A DNA stretch of 50,338 nt, taken from the NCBI GenBank assembly GCA_945860955.1, contig CAMATH010000054.1, positions 1 to 50,338 of the forward strand, written 5' to 3'. The notes under the pieces are model-generated. The model did not search any database. It saw only the letters and a program-made list of their open reading frames with translations, and was not told the DNA's origin. Source of the DNA: Planctomicrobium piriforme. Its GTDB lineage: Bacteria > Planctomycetota > Planctomycetia > Planctomycetales > Planctomycetaceae. Every line of letters begins with the position of its first letter. The first letter of the stretch is position 1. Made by a program: the position numbers and the translations under genes. Below, piece after piece: positions 1 through 6,903 of the stretch.

Positions 1-35
1 AAGCGACTGCGACCCCCGCACCCGAGACCGGATAA
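1..35 (+). CDS. Possible 3' end of an upstream gene (partial)
   Basis: One plus-strand frame is open from the edge and reads ATATPAPETG before a TAA at 33-35. An Ala/Pro/Thr-rich tail like this is common at the C-termini of exported planctomycete proteins, so this may be the last residues of a gene lying mostly outside the window. Only eleven codons are visible and the other two plus frames are also open for a while, so the call is weak. Confidence 0.2.
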   Translation, partial: ATATPAPETG

Positions 36-346
36 TGGCAGCGGCCTGAGGCAACTTCTCCACCTCCGTAAACTCGCGCACTCAATCGACGCCTGCGACG
101 AGCGCCGCCGGACCGCGCGCCGACCGCGGGGTTATTGAGCAGTTACGAATTCTCGGTGCGTGGATCACCGTTTGCAATGGCTCAACTTCTCCGAGTGAGG
201 GACGCAAACCACAAGATAATTCATGGACGCCTCCTAAGCCACTTGTTATTCCTGATGTAGATGTTACAATAAGCCACGGATCGGAAGACTGAATCGATAG
301 CAACCAGTTGCCGCTGTGAGCGGTGCCGGGGAGCTTGATACGAAGT
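36..346. other. Gene-free stretch before a strong terminator
   Basis: No plus-strand frame stays open long enough for a convincing protein. The minus-strand frame that is open across 82-510 lacks family resemblance and would read through the strong plus-strand terminator hairpin. The stretch ends directly at that terminator, so it may be the 3' untranslated part of an upstream transcript, a decayed gene or a small RNA. Nothing in it identifies which. Confidence 0.3.
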
Positions 347-397
347 AAGCCGGCGTGCGATGCCATTTTCGAGTGGCACTGCACGCCGGCTTTTTTA
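347..397 (+). terminator. Strong rho-independent terminator
   Basis: A perfect 12-bp stem pairs 347-358 (AAGCCGGCGTGC) with 381-392 (GCACGCCGGCTT), and the T-rich run TTTTTTATTT follows at 391-400. The loop is 22 bases. It terminates plus-strand transcription before the small ORFs at 475-773 and implies that a transcript enters from the left. Confidence 0.8.
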
Positions 398-474
398 TTT
401 GTCTCTCCCCCAAAACGCGACATGCCTCGTTCACGCGACTGTCGTCTTAGCACCTCAGGAAGGGAAACGAGATC

Positions 475-549
475 ATGGCACATTTGAGCCTGTGCGTCAC
501 CCGGTTTCACTCGAAGCGAGCGAATGAAGTCAACGGGGTGATCGCATGA
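475..549 (+). CDS. 24-residue ORF coupled to the next ORF (possible leader peptide)
   Basis: A purine-rich ribosome binding site (AGGAAGGG, 457-464) lies ten bases before an ATG that opens a 24-codon frame, MAHLSLCVTRF... to ...NEVNGVIA. Its TGA overlaps the ATG of the next ORF in the arrangement ATGA, the usual layout for translational coupling. The peptide is basic and has no recognisable domain. It could be a leader peptide controlling the downstream ORF or a chance frame. The good ribosome binding site and exact overlap are the only support. Confidence 0.4.
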   Translation: MAHLSLCVTRFHSKRANEVNGVIA

Positions 550-773
550 CGATCACGCATACTGAGACGATTGAAGAGTCGGAGGAGCCTCCCATGAAGG
601 ACGCCAAGATCATTGTCCTGATGGAGGATCTCGAACAGTTGCAGGCGAAAGGACTGGAAAACGCCGCTGAGCAACTGGATCTGACAAAGTCCATCGGGGC
701 CGCGTTAAAGGACGCCCATGATGTCCGTCAAAAAGCGGTCGAACAAAAGAACGATGTGGGGGGCGAGGGGTAG
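546..773 (+). CDS. Small acidic hypothetical protein
   Basis: This 75-residue frame begins at an ATG that overlaps the preceding stop, with GGGGTG about six bases upstream. It contains no signal peptide or membrane segment. Residues 17-70 are charged and should be largely helical, beginning MKDAKIIVLMEDLEQLQ, with Leu/Ala/Glu/Lys periodicity typical of a short coiled coil. I do not recognise a family. It sits about 140 bases upstream of csrA on the same strand, so co-transcription is possible. A later start at the internal Met-17 would remove the poorly conserved-looking N-terminus. Confidence 0.45.
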   Translation: MTITHTETIEESEEPPMKDAKIIVLMEDLEQLQAKGLENAAEQLDLTKSIGAALKDAHDVRQKAVEQKNDVGGEG

Positions 774-914
774 ATATCGGAATCCCTGGTGTGATTCACG
801 CAAGTGTCTCCGCACCCGCGAAATCGATCATTGTCGACACGGAGCTATTCCATCGCAATTCCTCCTTATGGCGGGAGTTGCGAAGTCATTACGTCTCGAG
901 TCGGGAGTCTGCTT

Positions 915-1145
915 GTGTTGGTCCTTTCAAGGAAGAATCGCGAATCCATCTTGATCGGCGGAGCCGTCAGCAATCTGGGGGGGATTACAGTCACAGTCCT
1001 CGAGATCCACCACGGCGTCGTCAAACTGGGAATCGAAGCCGATCCCAGCATTCCCATCCTCCGTTCCGAAGTCGGCGATCGTCGGCCGTTCGCTCCGTCG
1101 CCCGACAGTCCCTTGGGCCGTCGTCGTATTGTTAAAGCTCGTTAA
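915..1145 (+). CDS. csrA: CsrA-family carbon storage regulator with an insertion
   Basis: CsrA is a dimeric RNA-binding protein that blocks or stabilises mRNAs by binding GGA motifs in leaders. The frame starts at a GTG with GGAG about nine bases upstream and reads MLVLSRKNRESILIGG, the CsrA N-terminus, then GITVTVLEI and KLGIEADPSIPILRSEV, matching beta strands 2-5 and the helix entry. Arg-50 occupies the position of the conserved RNA-contacting Arg-44 of E. coli CsrA. Unusual points are five extra residues (AVSNL) between strands 1 and 2 and a 20-residue basic tail, giving 76 rather than about 61-70 residues. A hairpin terminator follows. Family assignment is secure; activity with the insertion is inference. 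Confidence 0.85.
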   Translation: MLVLSRKNRESILIGGAVSNLGGITVTVLEIHHGVVKLGIEADPSIPILRSEVGDRRPFAPSPDSPLGRRRIVKAR

Positions 1146-1148
1146 CCG

Positions 1149-1178
1149 CCAGGGGCGACAGGCCCTTGGTGTTGTTTC
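1149..1178 (+). terminator. Hairpin after csrA
   Basis: CCAGGGGC (1149-1156) pairs with GCCCTTGG (1162-1169), including one G-U pair, across a five-base loop and is followed by TGTTGTTTC. It is a modest terminator placed just after the csrA stop. Confidence 0.45.
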
Positions 1179-1224
1179 ACTCCGCTGTTGCGGGAAGCGT
1201 TTCTTTTTCTAAGGAGAAGTCGTC

Positions 1225-1572
1225 ATGTGTCGTCATTTGCTCACTTTGGCCGCCGCGTTTGTCGCCGTCGTTTCGCTCACTCTGGGGAGTGCCGCAGCCG
1301 AGGCGCGGCATTGCGGAGGATATCACCGGAGTCGCTGTGGCGGACACCAGCGGCGATGTGCGACGCATGACCGCGGCGATTGTCGCTGGGGTGCGAACTA
1401 TGGGTCAGCCGGCTCGTGCGCGGGGCCGATGTCCTGTGCGGCTCCGCAACCAACCTGCTGCGGGGCGCAGTCGGCGGGGGCGACGATGGCCCCGGTTTAC
1501 GGCCCGCCGATGCCGGCGGTTGATGCGCCTCCTCCCGCGCCCGCTGCCGTCGCACCCGCTCCGGGAATCTGA
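1225..1572 (+). CDS. Small secreted Cys-rich protein
   Basis: This 115-residue protein starts at an ATG with a strong AAGGAGAAG site (1211-1219). It has a Sec signal peptide (residues 1-26, hydrophobic core LAAAFVAVVSLTLG, cleavage likely after the Ala-rich stretch). The mature part has about ten cysteines plus His, Gly and Arg between residues 29 and 80, then a Pro/Ala tail (APPPAPAAVAPAPGI). Spaced Cys pairs suggest disulfide cross-linking outside the cytoplasm. No family is recognised. It opens a run of exported proteins. Role unknown; a cell-surface structural protein is a guess. Confidence 0.75.
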   Translation: MCRHLLTLAAAFVAVVSLTLGSAAAEARHCGGYHRSRCGGHQRRCATHDRGDCRWGANYGSAGSCAGPMSCAAPQPTCCGAQSAGATMAPVYGPPMPAVDAPPPAPAAVAPAPGI

Positions 1573-1636
1573 GATTCCGCCAGCCGCCTAGAGTCCTTTC
1601 CGGCCGCGTGCGGCCCCTTCGAAAGTCAGGTTCCCC

Positions 1637-2719
1637 ATGCGTGTCGCATTTTTGCTGTCCGATGTCGTTCTCGCGCTCGTGGTGATAGTGTTCGCCGCGA
1701 GCGACGACGCCCCTCGTCCGCAGACTTCCACTCCATCGGCCTCAGCGAAGGCGAACACACCGCCTAAGCCCAAATCCGGTGACAAAGAGCAACAGTCGGC
1801 GGCAACACCCGAGGAGACACCGGCTGCTGCCGCGGTGACAGAGACCGCCCCGCCGTCCCCCTACGTGAAAGAGGAGGCGGCGATCCGTGAGACCGGCGTG
1901 ACGTTCGCCAAGGCATACAACGCGGGGGACGCGGCCGCGGTCGCCGCCCATTTCACTCCCGACGCGGAATATGTTGATGAGGAGGGAAATCTCTTTCAGG
2001 GTCGGAAAGAGATTGAAGAGGCACTGGCCGACTACTTTGAAGAGAACCCCGACAGTCAACTCGAAGTGACCGTCGACTCGATTCGGTTTGTCAGTGCCGG
2101 GGTGGCGATTGAGGACGGTTCGACCACCGTTGTTCATTCGGAGGGAGGCCTGTCGGATGAAAGCTTCTATACCGCGATCCATGTGCTGGTGGACGGCGAA
2201 TGGTTGACCGCCAGTTCCCGCGAACATGCCCCGAAAAACGAACGTCAGCATTCGACCCAACTGGAGCAACTCGACTGGCTGCTGGGGGACTGGGTCGACG
2301 AGGACGATGACGCTGTGGTGGAGTTCTCGTGCCAACTTGTCGACAACGGGAATTTTCTGTTGCGGCACTTCGTTGTGAAAATTGCCGGCGAAGAGGCGCA
2401 GAGTGGCACACAGCGTATTGGCTGGGATCCGGTGACGGGCAAATTGCGGACCTGGATCTTCGATTCCGATGGGGGTTACGGGGAGGGAACCTGGCGTCGC
2501 GACGGCGAGAACTGGGTTTTGAAGACGACCGGGGTGACGGCTGACGGCCAAAGCGTCTCGGGAACCAGTATCTACACGCTGGTCAACGACCATCTGATGA
2601 CGTGGCAGGGGGTCGACCATGAAATCGCGGGGGAATCGTGCGAAGACAGCGAAGTGATCACGATCGTTCGCAAGCCGCCAACGCCGGTCGTCGAAGGGAA
2701 TCCGTTGGCCCAGGAGTGA
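1637..2719 (+). CDS. Exported protein with SnoaL-like and DUF1579-like domains
   Basis: The 360-residue protein begins with a hydrophobic segment (residues 4-21, LALVVIVFAAS) that may be a signal peptide or anchor, then a Pro/Ala/Thr linker. Residues about 78-190 resemble the SnoaL-like fold of the SgcJ/EcaC group (FAKAYNAGDAAAVAAHF, TPDAEYVDEEGN, FQGRKEIEEAL), a cone-shaped domain often in stand-alone sensors or isomerase-like proteins. Residues about 208-345 start LEQLDWLLGDWV and run through several beta strands (WDPVTGKLRTWIFDSDGGYG), like lipocalin-type DUF1579 domains. This pairing is seen in planctomycetes without known function. The start follows a weak AGG site; a slightly different start is possible. 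Confidence 0.8.
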   Translation: MRVAFLLSDVVLALVVIVFAASDDAPRPQTSTPSASAKANTPPKPKSGDKEQQSAATPEETPAAAAVTETAPPSPYVKEEAAIRETGVTFAKAYNAGDAAAVAAHFTPDAEYVDEEGNLFQGRKEIEEALADYFEENPDSQLEVTVDSIRFVSAGVAIEDGSTTVVHSEGGLSDESFYTAIHVLVDGEWLTASSREHAPKNERQHSTQLEQLDWLLGDWVDEDDDAVVEFSCQLVDNGNFLLRHFVVKIAGEEAQSGTQRIGWDPVTGKLRTWIFDSDGGYGEGTWRRDGENWVLKTTGVTADGQSVSGTSIYTLVNDHLMTWQGVDHEIAGESCEDSEVITIVRKPPTPVVEGNPLAQE

Positions 2720-2848
2720 ACGTACGTCGTTCACAACGCCTTGAGACGAAGCAATCCCGATCGAGACCGCGACGATTGTTGGGCGAAACGCAGATTCCTC
2801 TCCGCTCGTGACACACAAACAAAACATTCAGCTCTTGAGAGCCACGAC

Positions 2849-4783
2849 ATGACACGCACTTCCTGGAAATTTCTCGTTGTTTGCCTTGTGACGTCCGCGA
2901 TTGGCGCGGGCGACTTGTACGCGCGGGGCTTCGCTGGTGGAGCCGGTATCGGGGGGGGCGGCCGTGGAGGACATGGCGGCGGCGGTGGCGGTCGACCCGG
3001 AGGGGGCGGTGGAGGCGGGGGCCACCCAGGGGGCGGTGGGGGTGGCGGAGCTGGTCGCGCCGGCGGGGGTGGGGCTCCATCCGGACCGCGCGGAGGCGGG
3101 GGCCACCCAGGAGGCGGCGGAGGGGGAGGACGACCCAGCGGCGGGGGCGGTCGTCCGGGAGGTGGCGGAGGAGGAGGTGGTGGTGGTCGACCGACGGCGG
3201 GTCCGCCGGCAGGCAGGCCTTCGGGAGTGAGAGGCGGGCCGCCCGCAGCAGCGCCCCGATCCCCAGCGATCAGTCGCTCACCCGCGATGAGCCCTCCCCG
3301 TATCACGGGGCGACCTGCAGGAGGGCCGCCACGTACCGCAGATCGCCCGGGATCCGCCGGTCGTCCCCCCGTGGGGATTCGCGCCGGTGGGGCAGCGGGA
3401 GCGCGCACGCCAGGCGGCAATCCCCGTCGCCAACAGACGGTCGGCGGACGGGGACACCGCCCGGGACTCGCTCCGGGAGTGAACGCGGTTCCCGGTGCCA
3501 TCGGCCGAGGGGCGAATCCCTTTCGTGCCGCCAACCGCGCGGGAATCACCAGCCGGCCCTATTCGGGCAACGCACTGCACTTCGGCAATCGGAACTTCCA
3601 CCTTGCCCAGGGAGGTTATCGACCCGCGTTCTACGGACATCGAATGTACCACGGGTACTGGAACGGCAATTACGGATTCGGCGGCGGTTACCGTGGTGGT
3701 TGGGGAGGGGGCAATGGTCCCGGTTGGGGTTACGGTCCCGGCAACGGACGGGGGTTTGGCCGCGGACTTGGGATTGGTTTCGGACTCAGCCCACTGGGCT
3801 GGGGTAACGGAGGCTGGGGTTTGGGATCGCTGGCCTATCACAGCGGCTACCTGGGTTATTCGAACCCGTACTATGGCAATTCGGTCGGCGGGTACAACTA
3901 CGCTCAACCGATTCCCGTGGATTATGGGGTCGCACAGCCAGCGATCACCGCGGAAGGGAATCCCGCCGACACGCTGCTCGAATCGGCTGTCGCTCTCTTC
4001 CGACAGAATGACTACGAGGCGGCGCTCGACGTCGCCAACCGGGGGATCGCGCAGTACGCCACAGATTCCGTGCTGCACGAATTTCGCGCCCTGGTGCTGT
4101 TCGCCAAGGGGGACTATCAGCAGGCGGCGGGGACGATTCACTCGGTCCTGGCGATTGGTCCGGGTTGGGATTGGACCACGCTGGCGAGTCTGTACTCCGA
4201 CGTTGCGATTTACACCGCCCAGCTTCGCGCACTGGAAGCGTTCACTCGTGGAAACCCTCAAGACGCCGGCTCGCGGTTTCTGTTGGGATATCACTACATG
4301 AGTACCGGTTATGCCGCCGCGGCCGCCAAGCAGTTTCAGAGCGTTGTCACGTTACTTCCGACCGACCGGGTCGCGGTCGATCTGTTGAAAATGCTGCCAC
4401 AAACGCCGGCCGCGACCTCCGTCGGCACGCCACCGAACCCCAGTCCTCAGCCTCCCGTGGAAACCGCGTCGGCGGCGACACCCGAGGCGGCTCCGATTGA
4501 CCCGGCGACCCTGGTGGGGGCCTGGAAGGCGGTCCGCGACGACGGCTCGACGTTTGAAATGATGCTGACGCCCGAGAACACGTTCCGCTGGAAATTCACG
4601 TCGAAGCAGCAGCCAGTCCAGGAATTCACCGGAACCTACACCGTCGAAATCAATGTGCTGGCCCTGGAACGAACGACCGGCGGATCGTTGATCGCCGAAG
4701 TCCGGCCCAAGAACGCCGACGAATTCAACTTTAAACTGGTGGGTGGCCCCTCCGACGACCAGGGACTCGACTTCCGTCGATGA
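2849..4783 (+). CDS. Exported glycine-rich protein with TPR region and C-terminal beta domain
   Basis: The chosen ATG gives a clean signal peptide (MTRTSWKFLVVCLVTSAIG, cleavage near residue 20-25); the frame is open further upstream but without signal or ribosome site. Residues about 27-125 are almost wholly glycine with Arg, Pro and His; 125-250 are Pro/Arg/Gly-rich; 250-350 are Gly/Tyr/Trp/Asn-rich. Residues about 370-515 form tetratricopeptide-like helices (LFRQNDYEAALDVANRGI, LVLFAKGDYQQAAGTIHSVL). Residues 551-644 (LVGAWKAVRDDGSTFEMML) look like a lipocalin-like beta domain. TPR domains bind proteins, so an extracellular scaffold is plausible. Function is unknown. The very high GC produces long false frames on the opposite strand. 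Confidence 0.8.
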   Translation: MTRTSWKFLVVCLVTSAIGAGDLYARGFAGGAGIGGGGRGGHGGGGGGRPGGGGGGGGHPGGGGGGGAGRAGGGGAPSGPRGGGGHPGGGGGGGRPSGGGGRPGGGGGGGGGGRPTAGPPAGRPSGVRGGPPAAAPRSPAISRSPAMSPPRITGRPAGGPPRTADRPGSAGRPPVGIRAGGAAGARTPGGNPRRQQTVGGRGHRPGLAPGVNAVPGAIGRGANPFRAANRAGITSRPYSGNALHFGNRNFHLAQGGYRPAFYGHRMYHGYWNGNYGFGGGYRGGWGGGNGPGWGYGPGNGRGFGRGLGIGFGLSPLGWGNGGWGLGSLAYHSGYLGYSNPYYGNSVGGYNYAQPIPVDYGVAQPAITAEGNPADTLLESAVALFRQNDYEAALDVANRGIAQYATDSVLHEFRALVLFAKGDYQQAAGTIHSVLAIGPGWDWTTLASLYSDVAIYTAQLRALEAFTRGNPQDAGSRFLLGYHYMSTGYAAAAAKQFQSVVTLLPTDRVAVDLLKMLPQTPAATSVGTPPNPSPQPPVETASAATPEAAPIDPATLVGAWKAVRDDGSTFEMMLTPENTFRWKFTSKQQPVQEFTGTYTVEINVLALERTTGGSLIAEVRPKNADEFNFKLVGGPSDDQGLDFRR

Positions 4784-4837
4784 CCGGGCGCTCGGAGCGC
4801 GGAAGCCACACGACGACATTTGATGGAGCGACTGGAG

Positions 4838-5263
4838 ATGTTGCGATTCGCGATGCTGTCACTGATTTGTGCGATCACCTGCGGCGTGTCGGGGTACCCC
4901 GGGACGATGCCCTTCGCCTGGAATGGGGAGATCGTCCTGTTCGTACTTTTTCTGACGCTGTCGATCGCGGGGTTCGTGGGAGGAACCCTTCCCCGCCCGA
5001 GACACCGCCCGTCACCGGAACCGGTATTGAATCCTGAAACTACCAAGGCATCGATACGGTCTGCGGTCGGGGCCAAACGACCGCGGGCCTTGCCGTCGCC
5101 CATCCCTGGCCGGGGAGCGAATGGGGGTGACTTGAAACCCATTCAGCTCCCGCACCTCACGCGAAGTCGACATGACGCCGCGCGTCACTTTGAGAGTGCA
5201 TTGGGTCGTTCCTCGGTGCGAGCGACGACGGCGATGCCCGACACGGTGACTGTCGGCGGCTGA
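4838..5263 (+). CDS. Small membrane protein, DUF1328-like, with long C-terminal tail
   Basis: From the ATG at 4838 (GGAG ten bases upstream) the protein starts MLRFAMLSLICAITCGVSGY and continues with a second hydrophobic segment (GEIVLFVLFLTLSIAGFVGG). Two short membrane segments joined by a Gly/Pro turn resemble the DUF1328/YtjA family of roughly 55-residue membrane proteins. Here, however, about 85 further polar, Pro/Arg-rich residues follow with no recognisable fold. Either the tail is a real extension or a frameshift has run the gene into non-coding sequence. An ATG at 4823 would add five residues. Confidence 0.5.
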   Translation: MLRFAMLSLICAITCGVSGYPGTMPFAWNGEIVLFVLFLTLSIAGFVGGTLPRPRHRPSPEPVLNPETTKASIRSAVGAKRPRALPSPIPGRGANGGDLKPIQLPHLTRSRHDAARHFESALGRSSVRATTAMPDTVTVGG

Positions 5264-5340
5264 TAAACCGGAGAGGTCGTACCGCCTGAATGCGTTGTTC
5301 GTTTTCGATTCTTGAGTCTTCAACGGAAGAACCGTGACTT

Positions 5341-5976
5341 ATGAAGAAGTTTACGTTCGCTCTGATGGCCTTCGCGTGTTTGTGCGTTCCCACAATGGCC
5401 AGCACGATCAACACCACGTTCGACGCCTGGACGTTGGCTCCCGTGGTGTTGGGGGACAAACAGTTCACGTACATCGCCGGCGGGAGCAATTTCAACAATG
5501 CCGCGATGACGTTCACAAGTACCGTGTTTCCCACCCAGACTGTCTATGATCTCGATGTGGACTTCGCACCGGGACTCACCGATACCACCATCGACCTGGA
5601 CTATTCGATTCTCGTCCTCGATCCGCTGTCCTATATTAGTGGCATGGGACTCGACGCGCAAATCGGTGCCTTGGGTACGAACTTTGACCTGACGAAGACC
5701 TACTACAATGCGCCTGGCCACGTCGGCCAGATCGCGCAACTGACCAGCCTGAATGGCGGGAATGTGTCGGTCCTGGGGGATTTCGGACAATTGGTCTATG
5801 TCCACGTCTTTTCGATTGTTCCCATCGGGAACGAGATTGACTCGTTACGTGACGGCTACATCCAGTCGAGCGTCCCCGAGCCGACGTCATTCCTGCTCGC
5901 GGGAGTCGGCGTGCTGGGCCTGGTCTCGTTGAAATGGGTCCGCCGGCGCGTGACGGCGAAATCTGACCAGCTTTAG
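5341..5976 (+). CDS. PEP-CTERM sorted exported protein
   Basis: The 211-residue protein has a signal peptide (MKKFTFALMAFACLCVPTMA, cleavage about residue 20) and a beta-strand-rich, Asn/Thr/Asp-rich middle. It ends in a canonical PEP-CTERM signal: VPEP, a hydrophobic helix (TSFLLAGVGVLGLVSL) and an RRR cluster. In established PEP-CTERM systems such tails are recognised by exosortase, which cleaves and anchors or releases the protein, often linked to exopolysaccharide. No exosortase is in this window. Start supported by GGAAGAA about 13 bases upstream. The body does not match a family I can name. Confidence 0.85.
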   Translation: MKKFTFALMAFACLCVPTMASTINTTFDAWTLAPVVLGDKQFTYIAGGSNFNNAAMTFTSTVFPTQTVYDLDVDFAPGLTDTTIDLDYSILVLDPLSYISGMGLDAQIGALGTNFDLTKTYYNAPGHVGQIAQLTSLNGGNVSVLGDFGQLVYVHVFSIVPIGNEIDSLRDGYIQSSVPEPTSFLLAGVGVLGLVSLKWVRRRVTAKSDQL

Positions 5977-6019
5977 ATCGATGTCTGCAGGCGCCGATTC
6001 GATGAATCGAGTGACTTGC

Positions 6020-6076
6020 TGCCTGGACTCGCCTCATTCACACAATATGCCTGTCGGAGTGTGAATGAGGCAGGCA
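6020..6076. repeat. Long inverted repeat, possible terminator
   Basis: GCCTCATTCACAC (6031-6043) is perfectly complementary to GTGTGAATGAGGC (6059-6071), and the outer bases TGCCTG (6020-6025) pair with CAGGCA (6071-6076). The loop is 15 bases. There is no T-run, so factor-independent termination is uncertain; it could also stabilise the 3' end of the PEP-CTERM mRNA. Confidence 0.55.
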
Positions 6077-6102
6077 GTGCGTTGGCGAATGGGTGTGCGT
6101 CG

Positions 6103-6120
6103 CGTGGATTTCAATCCACG
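6103..6120. repeat. Short perfect hairpin
   Basis: CGTGGATT and AATCCACG form an 8-bp stem around a two-base centre. Only one copy was found here. Confidence 0.35.
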
Positions 6121-6468
6121 TCATCTTCTCGAGGCTCGGTTCTTCCCTACCAATCGTCGCGGGCAGCGACTGTGATTGTATTGAGGGATCCTGGGGCGTG
6201 GACAGTCGGCGAGGCCGTTACAAAAAAGCGACGCCAACGCCAATCTCTGGAGTAGATGGCCGGCAAGCAGGGAATCCAGGCGTGGCACGCCGCCATCCGA
6301 AGCGTAGTCGAAAGCACCGGGCAACAGTTTCTGACGAACCCGCTTTCCGCTAAATTGTGATGACCACAGGACAGTTGGAACAGGTCGCTTGCTGCCCCAC
6401 GCGTCGTCTGCGATGGATCGACACTCGCGATTCGGTTGCCGGCCCACACATTTCTCACAAAGTGCCCC

Positions 6469-6903
6469 GTGCCCCCAGCCGACAATCTTGCCGTATCCGT
6501 TTCATTCGGGGTGCTGCTGTTCCTGGGCGGGGCGTCACTGGCGGTCTGGCACTTCCGCTACTGGTCCTCACGCCGGCGCGATCCACAACTTGCGGAACCC
6601 GAACGCCATCATCTCCGTCGCCAGCTCTACCGCCGCTCTCAGGTCGCCGGCCTGTTGATCCTCCTGGGGATTGGCATACCGGCCGGGGACATCTGGCTCT
6701 CGCACCGTCGCGACCCCAAAGCGTTCGCCTGGTACGTCGCCGGGATTCTTGTCTTGTGCCTCTGGCTGTTCGCCCTCGCGGGGCTGGACTGGCTTGCCAC
6801 CCAGGCGTGGAACCGCCGGCTCCGCAGTTCTCTGCGTCAACTGGAACGCAAACGCCACGAACTCGAAGCCGAGGCGGCCCGACTCCGACAACGGAAATCC
6901 TAG
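6469..6903 (+). CDS. Small membrane protein with C-terminal coiled coil
   Basis: The protein has three hydrophobic segments (start region around FGVLLFLGGASLAVWHF; VAGLLILLGIGIPAGDIWL; YVAGILVLCLWLFALAGLDW) and ends in a charged helix (LRQLERKRHELEAEAARLRQ) likely to be a cytoplasmic coiled coil. I do not recognise a family. The start is uncertain: the GTG at 6469 gives 144 residues and a TTG at 6436 gives 155, neither with a strong ribosome site. Its TAG is shared on the opposite strand with the stop of tex, so transcription of the two genes converges with no spacer. Confidence 0.6.
   Translation: MPPADNLAVSVSFGVLLFLGGASLAVWHFRYWSSRRRDPQLAEPERHHLRRQLYRRSQVAGLLILLGIGIPAGDIWLSHRRDPKAFAWYVAGILVLCLWLFALAGLDWLATQAWNRRLRSSLRQLERKRHELEAEAARLRQRKS

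Larger units (their letters stand above)
5977..6468. other. Intergenic region with hairpins
   Basis: About 490 bases without a convincing gene. It holds two clear hairpins, annotated separately, of which the larger may be the terminator of the PEP-CTERM gene. Frames in the remainder have no ribosome site, no family resemblance and poor codon quality. Confidence 0.5.

Noticed and set aside
82-510. Open 142-codon frame on the minus strand
   Set aside because: No family resemblance or ribosome site, and it crosses a strong plus-strand terminator and the start of another ORF.
6103-6120. Hairpin containing GTGGATTGAAAT-like sequence on the minus strand, recalling type I-C CRISPR repeats
   Set aside because: Single copy, no spacers and no cas genes in the window.
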